Positions 21,171 to 33,174 of a DNA stretch of 64,000 bases are shown one piece after another. This DNA is from Phoenix dactylifera (lineage: Eukaryota; Streptophyta; Magnoliopsida; Arecales; Arecaceae). Every line of letters starts with the position of its first letter. Position 1 is the stretch's first letter. The notes beneath the pieces are model-generated. The model had not been told where the DNA came from. It made no database searches and was given only the letters and a program-made list of their open reading frames with translations. A program made the position numbers and the translations under genes. The DNA is taken from NCBI RefSeq assembly GCF_009389715.1, contig NC_052409.1, positions 1,900,001 to 1,964,000 of the forward strand. Reading direction: 5' to 3'.

Positions 21171-24100
21171 ATGAGACCTCCAAGAGGTAACCTTTCTCGC
21201 ATTGATTCGCCCCTTCTTTGCCAATCTTCCCTCTTCTCGTTCCCAATCTTCCATCTTCTCGAGGTTATTCTTTTTCCTCTTTAAATGCGATAAAAAAAAT
21301 CCAATCTTTGTTTTTTCCACTCTTCGAAATATATGATTCGATCTTTGATGCGATTAAAAACCATTTTTTTTTTAATATTTCGCTGGAAATTTCGATTTCG
21401 TGAAGTCTGTTCTTGCTTTATTGCTCAAATCTCGGTTATTTTGGTCTTTCATGACTGATGTTTCCTTTCTCCAATTGTCGTTCTTTTGGCCTTTTATGAC
21501 AAAAGTTCTCGTTTCTCTGCTTCAATCTTGGTTCTTTTGGCCTTCTATGACCAATTTTCCTGTTTCGTTTCTTAAATTTTTATTATCATGGCCTCCTATG
21601 AGCAAAGTTTTCCTTTTTTTTGGATCGTAAATCTTGGTTTCTCCGGTTTTTTTATTGATTTGGAGTCGTTCTTAGGTGGTGGCCGAGGTGCTGGCCCAAG
21701 AGGCCGGAGCGATGGAGGCGGAGGTAGAGGCAGGGGAAGAGGATTCGGTGGCCGTGGAGGTGACCGTGGAGGCGGCCGTGGGGGTGGCCGTGGGGGCGGC
21801 CGTGGGGGCGGTAGGGGTGGCCGTGGGGGCGGTAGGGGTGGAATGAAGGGCGGGAGCAAGGTCATCGTCCAGCCACACAGGCACGACGGTGTCTTTGTGG
21901 CCAAGGGGAAGGAAGACGCCCTCTGCACAAGGAATCTGGTCGCTGGTGATTCCGTTTATGGTGAGAAGCGCATTTCGGTTCAGGTAATTAATCTATCACA
22001 GCTCATGGGTTTTTGGTGGTTTTTCTATCATTGATGTTTCATTTGGTCAGGTTCTGTTTTCTGGGTGCAATCTTTTTCTCTCTATCTTAAATTTTATTGT
22101 GGTTGGATGGTCTTAAGTTTGTATTCTGATGTAGATGAAAGTTAGATTTGGCATCCATTATGTTAGCTTTATGATCTTTTCGACTCTCTGCAGAACGAGG
22201 AGGGAACTAAGGTCGAGTACAGGATTTGGAATCCATTCCGCTCGAAGTTGGCAGCAGCCATTATTGGTGGTGTTGACAATATATGGATGGTAATCGCTCT
22301 CTTTTCATCCCTTCGGATTACCTAGCATCTTTTGAAATGGTCATGAAATTGAAGTTTTGAGGTTGTTTTTTTGCCATGTTATTAATTATTTAGTTAGACA
22401 TGGTGAAGTCCATCTATTGCCGTTAGTTATCTTTCTTAGTGTTGGCACTTGAGCCTTTTCTTTTTCGAAGAATCTTTTCTCCTCCTTTTTCCTGCTGGGA
22501 GTCAAGAAAAGCTTCATGGTATATCTGCCTTTTCATTTATTCATTCATTTGCGAGCAGGGATTTTTTGGGAGGGGGATAGTGAATGGTTATAAATCCCTT
22601 TTCACCTGATCTAAGCTTCGCTATTTTATATACCTGTTGGTAGTGAAGAGAAGAATGGTGATATATTTCCCTTTTTTGTTTATTTATTTATTGCTTCATA
22701 CATTCATCCTCTTTTTATTTTATTTTTTTGGATGCATAAATCTGATGTCTACTTTTGACTTAACTACAAATCTGATGTTGATCAGTTATTCTGCTAGATG
22801 TGATACTTATCCTTGTTTTTCGTCATTATGTTACCATAGATTAAATGATCATAATCAGATTTATCTTTGGTTCTGAAGAAGCTTAGTTGTTATAGTTATA
22901 TTGCTTTTGATTTTATGGATTCTTATGGAACAACCTCTTTATAGATCAGTGATCAAATTATCTATGGTTCTAAATAAACTTTATACTTAAGCCTCCTGAT
23001 TGATGTGTTCTTATTAGATGACATGTTTGTATTGTTCATGTAATTTAGTAACTGCTATCTTACCTATCCATGTATGAGTTAATGTTTTGACCTATTACCC
23101 TTTGTTTCCATATTAGATACTACTAATGGCTTTCTTCTTGCTTTTGAAGTTTCTTTTTGCTGCCTATGAATTACCTTTTCTTGTTTGGTTTCCTCATTCT
23201 CCATTTGGTTTTCTGATAATAAGCTTCGCTCTGTTTGCGTGATTATATTTTTACTATTTCTGAGCCAACTCTTATATTTTTAGGGCCCTGGATCTCGAGT
23301 ACTGTATCTTGGAGCTGCGTCAGGGACCACTGTGTCTCATGTGTCTGACCTTGTTGGACCTGTAAGTTCTTTTATTGCAGTAAACATTTTGGAAAAGTGC
23401 ATTGTGATCATGTTATAATTAATTTTGAGTTTCAAGGTAATTATATGTCTTATCTTAAGCTTTTTTGCAGACAGGAGTTGTTTATGCTGTTGAATTTTCG
23501 CATAGAAGTGGTAGGGACCTTGTGAACATGGCAAAGAAGCGAACAAATGTTATTCCCATAATTGAAGATGCTAGGCATCCTGCCAGGTATCGGATGTTGG
23601 TTGGCATGGTGGATGTCATTTTTTCAGATGTTGCCCAGCCAGACCAGGTATGCATGTTTGCCTTTCCATGATTTTATTCTAAATACTCCTGCCTGGTTTC
23701 ATGTTTTTGTGCAGTGTCGTTTTATTCCCCTGATGTTGTGCCTTTGTGATTCATTTCCATGTAGTCAGTTCACCTTAGCAAGTCCGCATCTTTCATCTCT
23801 TTAATATGTGTTATTTCATGTATTCTTATTTAAGTTATATGCAAAAGATTTTGCATATATATTAATATGATCTTGGCCTTAATTTCTATTTAATTTGCTA
23901 GATCTTTTTCTTAATAAAATTAGAAAATTTACCATGATTTACTGATATGTGATGCAATGCATCATTCATTTATATCACTATTTGATATTATATCAGTATT
24001 CTATGTTTTCCTGATTGTTCCCCATATAACGGATAAAGCTATTTGCCTATTTGAATGTGGATCATGCTCTTGGAAGAAATTTCAAATAGCAGTTACAATT

Positions 24101-27100
24101 TCATCCGGGTGATTTTGAAGCATTTTCTTGATTATATATGTGAAAATTATAACTCTTTCCCCTCTCTGGAGACCCAGCATATGATGAACTTACTCGGATT
24201 CCCCTTCAGGACATCATATTGGATGATGCACATTCGAGTTTCTGATGCTTATTTGTCTCTAGTGCATTTTTTTCCTCCCTCCTTTTGAGTCTTCCTTTTT
24301 AATCTTTTTGAGCCACAACTTTTGTACATGTTTATAAAATTGGTATTTGATGTGTAATATTATCTTTAACTATCTTCCTGCTGGCGTATTTATATTTTGT
24401 TGTGCACTAGATTTTCCAGTCTTTGTTTTTAAACAACTTACCTTCAATTAATGTTTTTTCTCATTTCTTTTCTCGATGGTTAAACTCTGGTTTGATGCAG
24501 TCTTTACTAAATTTACCTTTACTTGGGTCTTTGTTCACCACTTCATTGTCTCTAAAGATATGTTTTCAGAACTGTGGAATGGTGTGCCATGGAAGATTAT
24601 CTTATATTGCTCTAATTATTTATTTCTATTAGAACTATTGCATTTAAATTTTCTGATGAATGGTTAGCAGCTCTACGTGTAGTAAGCAAAAATGTTTGCA
24701 TGAAGAAAATTTGAAATATGATAATTTACAAATATGCTTCTGAAGTTGTGAAGGAATAAGATAATCTGATCTATTGGCAGTATCATTCTTGAAGTTGCCA
24801 AAGCATCATTGTCTAATTTATTTCCTGTTGGTTTCAGAAGGGAATTGATTGCAATGTAATATTGGAATGAGTCAGAAAAGCAACATATATTTATTATTTA
24901 TCCTTCATCTTTATTTTTGGTATCCATAACTTTTGACTTTCTTGATTATTTATGTGCGTAACCCTTTTGTCGAGCGATTTATTATATTTGGTTGCTTTGG
25001 AACTAAATTGAAAAACATGCAAATGGGCTTGAACGTTTTTGTTACCTTGATTTCTCCTGTTTTTGTTTCATTTCTTTGTTTTATTGGCAACTCAGCATAA
25101 CCAAAAGATATCAATTAAGCTATAGAAGTAGTATAGTTGATAGTCTAATAACTACTACATGTCATGAGAGATTCATAATATCTGAACTGCATATAAAGCA
25201 TTTTCAAGCCTCAAAGATGTGTATTAGAAGAAGATATATGGGAATTAATGGAACAAAGAATGCAACTGAGGTTATCTAGTTAAGGATGATGGCAAATGTT
25301 AATTTTGGAGTGGCAAATTGTGATTTTGGAGGGCTACGATTTTTGAACTATGGATAAGTTTGGAGATGGAATACCTAATAACTTTGTATTTAAGTGTAGA
25401 TGGATATAACAAGTTACATGCAGCCACTTTAGTTGTGATGGGACTATGCTACTTACCAGGGGCTGATGGTGGTGAAAGAGGAGCATATGACATCTTTTAT
25501 AAAAAAATAACTGAACGAGGTAAAGCATAACATGATGATACTCTGATGATGAGTAGGGACCCATGGCTGAGGGGGTGCATATTGAATTCATTTGGATTAA
25601 CTACTTATTCAATGTGGCTAAGTACATGTTTCATTCATCATAGGTTTTTCATTTACTGTTTGTAATGCCAGAAAAAATAATATTTTTGATATTTTAAACG
25701 TTATTAAGGAAAGCAAGATAGTCAGCCTTGGGAGAGGAACTAAATTTGGTACTAGTAGACGCACATGCAGTGTGGAAAAAGAGAAGTTCAAATCATTTCC
25801 AAATTTTCCAGTGTCCTTTAATTCCATGTACTCGAAAGCTGATAAGGGTATTCTTGTGTTTGAATGTCTGTGTCGTCATTTTTGCCTTTGTGATCATCTT
25901 TTTTGGGGACTTCAAATGTCTGCTTAAATTACAAGAATACTTTTCACTGCTTTCAAGTTCTTGAAATACTGAAGGGTACTGGCATGTTTGTACACCTCTC
26001 TTTCCATCCTATGTTTGTACACCTCTCTTTCCATCCTGTCAGTAACTGTATTATAACTCTGACATGGATGAGGCCCCTTCTGTTCTTCAAAAACCCAATT
26101 TACTAGAAGAAAGGAGGCTTTGAATGGTGTTGAATATGCGGATATTTAATCTTTAAATAATCTTCAATTTCCATTTCGAAATTTTGAAGGTTGACAGAAG
26201 CCAATGACATGATCTCAACATTTTGTCTGGGGAAACATGCATCTTATAGCTGGTTGTGATTTCATCAACTGGAACTTGTTTTAGAGATACGAATGGCCTC
26301 TTACCCTTTGCAAGTGAGATGGAATGCTCCATGCTTTTGGTCAATAAGACTGAGCATTTGCATGATATAGTGGAGAATCAATTATTTGTATGCAAGCATA
26401 CATAATTATTGCTATAATGGGCAAAAGTAAACACCTGAAATATAGTTCTCCTAACTAAACATGGTATCTGCATGCACAGTATTAAAATAAATAATGAAAT
26501 AATCAAATAGTATCGAAGGGCAGTTCATTGTTTTTCCATTCTACAACTAGTGCAGTGTTTCAAGCATGTAGAAGGAACAAAGTTGCATATCTATGATTCA
26601 ATATGGTTATATATATGCATATCATATTGAGTAAATGGTGCATCAAAGCAGTGTTTATGGGATTGTTGGAAGGCCTAGCCAAGTTGCCGGTGGAATTGTG
26701 GGAAGGCTTAGCTAAGTTGTCTGAGGAGCATGGCCACTTACCATGGGCTAAGGTGGCCTGGCCTATTCTAGTATAATATTATATGAAAAAATTGTATATC
26801 ATAGTAAAGAGTAATATTCTTTATCATGCTTTTGTAATGTTATAGTGTATTACATGATTTAATGAAAAGAATATAAATAAATTATATGATAGAGTGATAT
26901 TTTGTATTATAATATTAGCTTTTAAAGTATTATATTAATATAAATAATAATATTATGATATTATTTACTAATTTTTAGTACATAAGTCAACATCATAGAA
27001 CGTATTTACTAAGTCTTAGAAGAGCAATTAATTTGCTATTAGTATTCCCAAGAACACACAATACTGGGGGTCGGTTCAAGTGCATTGTCAAACAGAACTA

Positions 27101-27724
27101 TTCTTTTGTTCCCATGTGATTAAATATGCCATCCATCATTTGCTCATGCGATTGATTTCTTTGGTGCATTTACTGTCTACTTCAATTACAAGATGCTCAT
27201 TAAATGTTTTCTTGGCTATTTCTTTCTGCAGGCAAGGATTTTAGCACTAAATGCTTCTTATTTCTTGAAGAATGGTGGCCATTTTGTGATCTCAATTAAG
27301 GTATCCTATTTATTTGGGTTTTTTTGGGGAAGGATGGCATGGATTATTTTTAGTTTTTAAAGTGTTGCAGGAACTGTTTTTGGAAGTTAAACTAGATGTG
27401 CTAACTGGGAAACAGGGGCCCTCTTATTTATCCTGCATTTTTTTTAATAATCAGGAAGAAGAAACCTGAAACTAGTTCGTGGTTAACGTTTTACCCAATA
27501 GCTTTTTTGGTCACCATCATCTGATTTTGTTCTTTTTTCAGGCAAATTGTATCGATTCCACGGTGCCTGCTGAGGCTGTATTTGCCCAAGAAGTGAAGAA
27601 ACTGCAAGCAGAGCAGTTCAAGCCTGCGGAGCAGGTTACGCTGGAGCCATTTGAGCGTGACCATGCTTGCGTTGTTGGTGGTTATCGGATGCCCAAGAAG
27701 CAGAAGGTAGCCACAGAAAGCTAG
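21171..27724 (+). CDS. FIB2: Fibrillarin, rRNA 2'-O-methyltransferase of box C/D snoRNPs
   Basis: Seven exons with GT-AG borders and continuous frame: 21171-21186, 21676-21983, 22194-22289, 23284-23361, 23471-23647, 27232-27300 and 27542-27724, giving 308 residues, the usual plant fibrillarin length. MRPPRG is followed by the Gly/Arg-rich GAR domain (about residues 6-65). The Rossmann methyltransferase domain contains the SAM-binding [15 protein letters not shown], the acidic [12 protein letters not shown] strand, [12 protein letters not shown], and [13 protein letters not shown]. Fibrillarin binds Nop56/Nop58 and the 15.5K protein in the nucleolus and methylates rRNA ribose at sites chosen by the guide RNA; plant copies have also been assigned to Mediator as MED36. 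Intron 5 (23648-27231) is unusually long and contains a box C/D snoRNA at about 24174-24251. Nothing is broken. The FIB1/FIB2 paralogue assignment is arbitrary. Confidence 0.96.
24174..24251 (+). ncRNA. Box C/D snoRNA in fibrillarin intron 5
   Basis: Box C ATGATGA (24181-24187) and box D CTGA (24242-24245) are bracketed by a terminal stem, AGCA (24176-24179) pairing with TGCT (24246-24249). Inside is a C'-like GGATGATG (about 24221-24228) and a D'-like position around 24206-24210. The segment before D' holds TCGGATTCCCCTT, complementary over 13 bases to AAGGGGAATCCGA, a stretch of plant 25S rRNA that I recall as conserved. Size (about 74 nt), boxes, stem and rRNA complementarity all agree with a C/D guide. 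Arabidopsis fibrillarin genes, as I recall, also host a C/D snoRNA in intron 5 (U60f), so position supports it. Whether it is the same snoRNA is not certain; the guide before box D gave no rRNA match from memory. Confidence 0.75.
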
Positions 27725-30384
27725 GATTAGAATAACGTTTGCCACCATTTGATTTGCTCGTTGTAGTCGAATTTTAGTTTATTATCTACTTCTAAGTAGC
27801 AAACTTGACATCAGGTGAGCCTGGAGATCTGTCATTTGGATAAATTATTACTCACTTGTTATAAAAAATCTACCATAATTCTGCCTGCTTATTATCTGAA
27901 GCCGCGAAATCTTATTATCAAAGGCATCCTAGGCATTCATTTAAGGAGCAATTGATACTTGTTATTGCTTGCAGATCAAAAATTTGCTAATTTTTGATAT
28001 TTTTGATGTTTTGAGAACTGTGGCTGCAGTGCATCAGGTGATGGGAGTAAGTCGAAAAGAAAAAATTCTCTCAATTTTTTATATTGTTTAGGGCAACGAG
28101 TCTGGTTGTTGGGTATTGACGTATATATTCGAAAATAATAGAAATGGATCAAATAAACCACTAAAGTTCCACCTGACTAGTCCAAATGGATGTAAGATTT
28201 CTTTTTTTGGACTCTCCTCTTTGTTTTTGATGCCCCGGGGCGGGCAAAGTTGAGTGGTGTGGGTGTTTTCGATCCTGGGTGTAATGGAGTCAAGTTTCGT
28301 CGATCGAGGCTTATTTGAAATTAATTTCAAGGTTGAACTTGATTTATTTAGGATTATTTTCAGCGCTGTTCAAGCTTAATTTCGAATCTAAGCCAAACGT
28401 GTCTATCCAATCAAGTTGATAACTCGAGATTGAATCAAGCAAAAGCTTGATTTTTGATTTGAAGTTCCCATTCAAAATTTGTTTCAGGTTTAAATCAATA
28501 TTTAATTGATTTGAATAGTGAATAAAATACACTGATTAAACTTTGATCAGTATATTTTATACCCCTTCGCAGGTTTAATATGGCACTGTTAACATTTGTT
28601 ATCACCAAAAGCTCGTTTCGCTGCCATTTTCGGGTCCCTCGCTTCATCTGATAGACATCTCAGCAGAATTCCTGATAAGCCTCTTTTGAATAGCTGGGGC
28701 CGGCAAGTTTCCAAAGAAGACTTGTATTCTAAGACAGCCACTTGTTCACCAAGAATGCTGCTACTACTATTACTAATAATAATCAAACTAAAAAGGTTTT
28801 TTATATAATTTTTTTTTTTAAATTCAAATTTACATAAAAATCCTCTTCAAATTTATATTAACTTATGCACGCACCTTTATAAAATACTATTTTTCCACGA
28901 ATATCCCTAATATAACTTTTTTTTTCTTAATACAGTTAAGAAAAAGTATATTTATTTTAATTAAAAATAATATAAAATTTTAAAATTATCTTTTTGTCCT
29001 ATGTGGCGATCATCTTATAAATATTTTTTTTTTTGCATATCTACCTATTAAAATTCAGTGCAAAATATGACATGATTATAGGTGCAACATTCTTTTGCCG
29101 TGTTACAGGCACAATACAGTTAAAGATGATAATATCAGCAGATTGCCTCTGAGATTTTGGCTGCATGAATAAAGTAAATGGGGGAACTTCCGGTTGCGTG
29201 ATTATTATTTTGTCAGCAAAATGGTTTATATGAAAATGGCATGTTTATTTATATAAATGTTTTGTTACTCTTCCCCCGATTATATATAAAAGATGCACTC
29301 GACTTGCCTTCTTCAAAGACATTTCACTGCTCATTAGTGAACAGTTCTATTCTACGTCCTTTTATCTCAAAACTGTTCTGTATGATTGTAACTAATAGAT
29401 TGGTATAAAGATTGGGAAACATTAGTGCTCCTGGATTTTAGCTAGACCATGTCAGCCATCTGTTAGATTTAGTGTTGAATGTCTTGTTCAGGCATGCGAT
29501 TAATTGTTTGCATGGTAGCCAACCTCAGGCCATCCAGCATCCAACCCTTGCTACAAACTAGTGAAATTATGTATGAAGATAGGTGTAGAAGGCAACATTG
29601 GCACCAGATTTCTGCTAATTCTTGCTTCTGTTTTTGCTTATATCTGAAAAAAAATAGATCCTTGGTTTTAAGTTCATAAAAATTTTTATCGAACTTTTTG
29701 CGAAAGTTAAAAGGTGCAGTCATACCATTGTCCCTAGAAGAGTTTATCTTTTTCTTGGGTCTCCGAAAATAAAAACAATACCAAAAGAATCCTAAGTGAT
29801 AGCATATCACCTGTTATGTTAACGCCATCAAATTTGCTTCACCAATTATACATGCTGATCTAATAAATTTAATAATTAAATAAATAATGATATACAAAAA
29901 ACAAATTATAGCATATATAACCTTATATGAAGGAAATAAATAATAGCCTCTTCATGGCACATATATTCTTTTATGATGAACGAAACAAATAATGAAATGC
30001 GATGAAACAAATCATGGCATATGTCTGTTTTATGGTTAATTAATTATAGCATATCTTTGATATATCACTATAATTATATCTAAAATTATGTAACGAGTTT
30101 TTTATAAAACTTTTATATAATGTTCATTTTCCATCCTATCGACTATGATACCATTGGTATATCACATTACCTTCAATCTCTTTTACTAATCTCTTAATCT
30201 TGTCGGTCCAATATTATTGTTTTTCCTTATGATTGTGATGAAAAATTATTAAGGGAGTTGGAGGAAGAGGTCGGTCGTGAGCATCGACTTCATCGAATGA
30301 TTCTTCTATCCAGATTTTTATATACATTAAAAAAAGAAAAAGCTAACTCCGGATCTGATCAATTTGTCTCCCTGATTGATTAAA
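27725..30384. other. Intergenic DNA downstream of fibrillarin
   Basis: Probable 3'UTR to about 27900, then AT-rich DNA. Short frames at 28589-28808 and 29469-29810 are not recognisable and look like chance. An AT-rich element at 28795-29060 is listed separately. Confidence 0.4.
28795..29060. repeat. AT-rich dispersed repeat, copy 1
   Basis: It shares order and sequence with 59089-59340: ATAAAATA(C/T)T, a CACGAATA word, TTTATTTTAATTAAAAATAA, AAAATTTT.AAATTA, then CTTATAAATATTTTTT. The similarity is over about 250 bp and too long for chance in AT-rich DNA. Probably a MITE-like element; ends are unclear here. Confidence 0.5.
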
Positions 30385-30594
30385 CTGTTGGAGACCACTT
30401 GTCTGTTCCAGATCAGCCAGTGGAATCATTCCGAACGTTGGGAGTTTTTAATTAATTTGTGGACCACATCAACACTTAAATTAAGGTTACTGTTGGAGAC
30501 CACTTGTCTGTTCCAGATCAGCCAGTGGAATCATTTCGAACGTTGGGAGTTTTTAATTAATTTGTGGACCACATCAACACGTGAATTAAGGTTC
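30385..30594 (+). repeat. 105-bp tandem duplication
   Basis: The unit starting CTGTTGGAGACCACTTGTCT occurs at 30385-30489 and 30490-30594 with only about three differences. An open frame passes through both copies because 105 is a multiple of three; there is no other sign of coding. Confidence 0.9.
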
Positions 30595-32307
30595 CGGTAC
30601 GTATACCGCGGGTCCGGAGACTCGCCTGCGATCGAAGCGCGTGTATCCCGCGTATGCTTTTCCGCCATCCTCCGCGGCATATTCGCCCGCGGGTCGCTTT
30701 CTAGAAAGGAGCGCCCCGGCGACCCTCGTCTCCTCCGAGGGTTCTCACTGCCCTCGCTTTAGTAATAAATCACGCAATTGCCACTCCCGGACGTCCAATA
30801 TTGCACGGTGCCTAACCTAGAAGAATTCGCCCTCCTGTTCTTTTATAATTTTATACAATCAGCCTCTTATGCCTAATCTCATGAGACAATCAGCCTCTCA
30901 TGCCTAATCTCCTGAGCAGGTCTAACATGCAACCCAGCCTTATATATATATTAAAAAAATCCATTTAGAACCAATTCATTATTCTCTATATTACCTTTTA
31001 ATCAATTAATTCGGATTATTGTTCTGCCAAAAAGCACAATACTAGAGATGCTTTCGAAGGAAAAATTTCAGTTTTTGATCTAGTATATCAGTTTCTGAAT
31101 ATATTTGTGATCTATTTTTCAAACTTAAGTTAGCACCTACAGTACCATCTTGAGTTTGAGGAAATGTTAACATAATTTTAGAGATTACCAATAACTTGTA
31201 TCGTCCATAATATATTTTTTATCAGCGTGATCATGTATCGGCCTATATTATTATTTTTTTAATATAATTTTGTTAGAGTGATTTTAGAGATCACATAACA
31301 ACCTGTATCATTCATAATATTTTTGCATGACGTATACCGGCCTATTTTATTTTTCTTATACGGAGTCTATACATAAGTATATATATTTTTTTGAGATGTA
31401 CCGAATGTGGTGCAATATAGAAATAAAATTATTTTTTATATAAATATTTTAATATATTTACTACTAAGAATATTAATAAAGTTTATTTAGTTAAAATTAT
31501 AGATTATTATAAATCATATCAAAGAAATCTTACCCAAGCCAACCTATTTGTACTGGGTGACCAAGTCGGACTAATTGGTGATCGGCAGATTGGGTTTAAT
31601 GGTAAAATAAATCGCTTTAAAGTCATGATTATTTTTAAAAAAGGAAAAAAGTGGGAGACTCGTAATTGCACCCACTCCTCCTGTACCCAAGCACTCATGA
31701 CCCTGAGAGGTTGACGCAACCGAGGGGGGCCGCACTAGTTGATCTAACGGTACCCTATTTAGATCACAAAGAAGAAAAGATCACAGCCATTCATAATGGA
31801 TGGTGCGAGATCATAGCTGCCATCAATAATGTGGGGACCGTGTTCCCTCCACATCACTAACCATGTTAATCAGGTCCCACGTGTTACCAGGCGCATGGCA
31901 CTGACCTCCATTGTTCCGCGTCACCATGCAGCGAATCCCTTTCTCTAGACTTGTGTATCGCGTCGAAGCAAAGCATGGAACCGATGGGCCCCGTCTCCGT
32001 CGCCGCCACGAACCTTCTCGCGTCACCTCCCAACCTCTCGCTTTATTTCATGGAAGCTTCTCGATTGTTTATAATACTCGGTGATGGGATTTATCAGCCT
32101 TTCTACCAAAAACACGACCCCGGTCCCAGCCTCGTGGCATTCCCGGAATTACATCCAGAACCCAAGGGGCATTTCCTAAACGCGACCGCCCAATCGCCTA
32201 CGGGATCGCCATAAATCCCCCTTCAATCGCCCCCCACCTCTTCGTTCTCAATCTCTTCTCATCTGCCTGCTATTTTCTCGTTCGAAATTTCTAAGAAATC
32301 CAAAGCG
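30595..32307. other. GC-rich patch and upstream region of the C2-domain gene
   Basis: A CpG-rich patch (about 30595-30770) is followed by a 36-bp tandem repeat (AATCAGCCTCT.ATGCCTAATCTC, about 30857-30926), then AT-rich DNA to 31500. From 31900 the DNA becomes C-rich with TTCTCAATCTCTTCTCATCTG-type leader just before the ATG at 32308. No gene is recognised in the patch. Confidence 0.4.
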
Positions 32308-33174
32308 ATGGCGTCGCGCTACGAGTTGGAGGTGACCATCGGATCGGCGCGCGACCTCAAAAACGTGAACTGGCGTTACGGCGATCTCCAGCCCTACGCC
32401 GTCGTCTGGATCGACCCCGTCTCCAAGTGCTCCACCAAAGTCGCCGTCGACGGCGACGTCAACCCTGAATGGGACGAGAAGCTCGTCCTCTCCTTGCCCC
32501 CCGGCCAAACCCTCGACGACGCCGTTCTCTCCATCGACGTCGTCCACGCCGGCGCCGCCGGTGACGTCAAGCCCCTCGTCGGCTCCACCCGTCTCCCCCT
32601 CCGCGAGGTCATCGACGACGCTGGCATCGGCGGCAAGGCATCCCGCACCCTCAAGCTCAAGCGCCCCTCCGGCCGCCCGCAGGGCAAGCTCGACGTCAGG
32701 GTTGCCGTCAAGGAGCCCTCCCGCTACTACGACCCCTACGCCCAGCCCTACGGCCAGCGATCCGCCTCCCGGGACTACTCGTACGGCTACGGCCAGCCCT
32801 ACGCGGCGGCGCCGCCTCCGGCGGGGTACCCTTACTCCGCCCCGCCGCAGCCGGCGGCGGGATCCGGTTACGAGTACGGGGCACCCGCGCCGGTTTACGG
32901 AGCTCCACCGGTGTATGCGGCGGGGTCATACGGGGGGACGGCGGCGACGGGATCATACGGGGCGCCGCCAGTGGCGGCGGTAGAGGAGAAGAAGAAGTCG
33001 AAGTTTGGGATGGGGACGGGTCTGGCGGTTGGGGCGGTGGGGGGGGTTCTTGGGGGTTTGGCGTTGGCGGAGGGAATAGATTACGTCGAGGACAAGGTCG
33101 CCGAGGATGCGGCGGAGAAGGTGGAGGACGATCTCGCGTACGATGACGGCGGCTACGACGGTGATGACTTCTGA
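32308..33174 (+). CDS. SRC2: SRC2-like C2-domain protein
   Basis: Intronless, 288 residues, strongly GC-rich as is usual for such monocot genes. The N-terminal C2 domain (about residues 4-135) begins [18 protein letters not shown] and includes [25 protein letters not shown] and the VRVAVKE strand near its end. It is followed by a Tyr/Pro/Gly/Ala-rich linker (about 140-230), a KKKSKFGMG basic stretch, a Gly/Ala-rich hydrophobic segment ([20 protein letters not shown]) and an acidic tail. This is the plan of plant SRC2 (soybean gene regulated by cold 2), a Ca2+-responsive membrane protein that in Arabidopsis binds and activates the RbohF NADPH oxidase and traffics from ER to vacuole. Several Asp ligands expected for classical Ca2+ binding are not all obvious, so calcium dependence is uncertain. 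The ATG context and length fit the family. Confidence 0.9.
   Translation: MASRYELEVTIGSARDLKNVNWRYGDLQPYAVVWIDPVSKCSTKVAVDGDVNPEWDEKLVLSLPPGQTLDDAVLSIDVVHAGAAGDVKPLVGSTRLPLREVIDDAGIGGKASRTLKLKRPSGRPQGKLDVRVAVKEPSRYYDPYAQPYGQRSASRDYSYGYGQPYAAAPPPAGYPYSAPPQPAAGSGYEYGAPAPVYGAPPVYAAGSYGGTAATGSYGAPPVAAVEEKKKSKFGMGTGLAVGAVGGVLGGLALAEGIDYVEDKVAEDAAEKVEDDLAYDDGGYDGDDF

Noticed and set aside
21596-21928. Pro/Arg-rich and Ala/Thr-rich frames on the minus strand
   Set aside because: They are the complement of the fibrillarin Gly/Arg-rich domain and exist only because of its GGC/GGT/CGT repeats.
25530-25580. Second possible C/D snoRNA (ATGATGA ... CTGA) in fibrillarin intron 5
   Set aside because: Box C and D are only about 35 bases apart, no terminal stem and no rRNA complement; CTGATGATGA clusters occur by chance.
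30376-30762. 128-codon frame through the 105-bp duplication
   Set aside because: It is open because the unit length is a multiple of three; no domain, no splice partners.
32248-32983. Frames antisense to or shifted from the C2-domain gene
   Set aside because: High GC leaves other frames open; the C2 domain is clear in only one.
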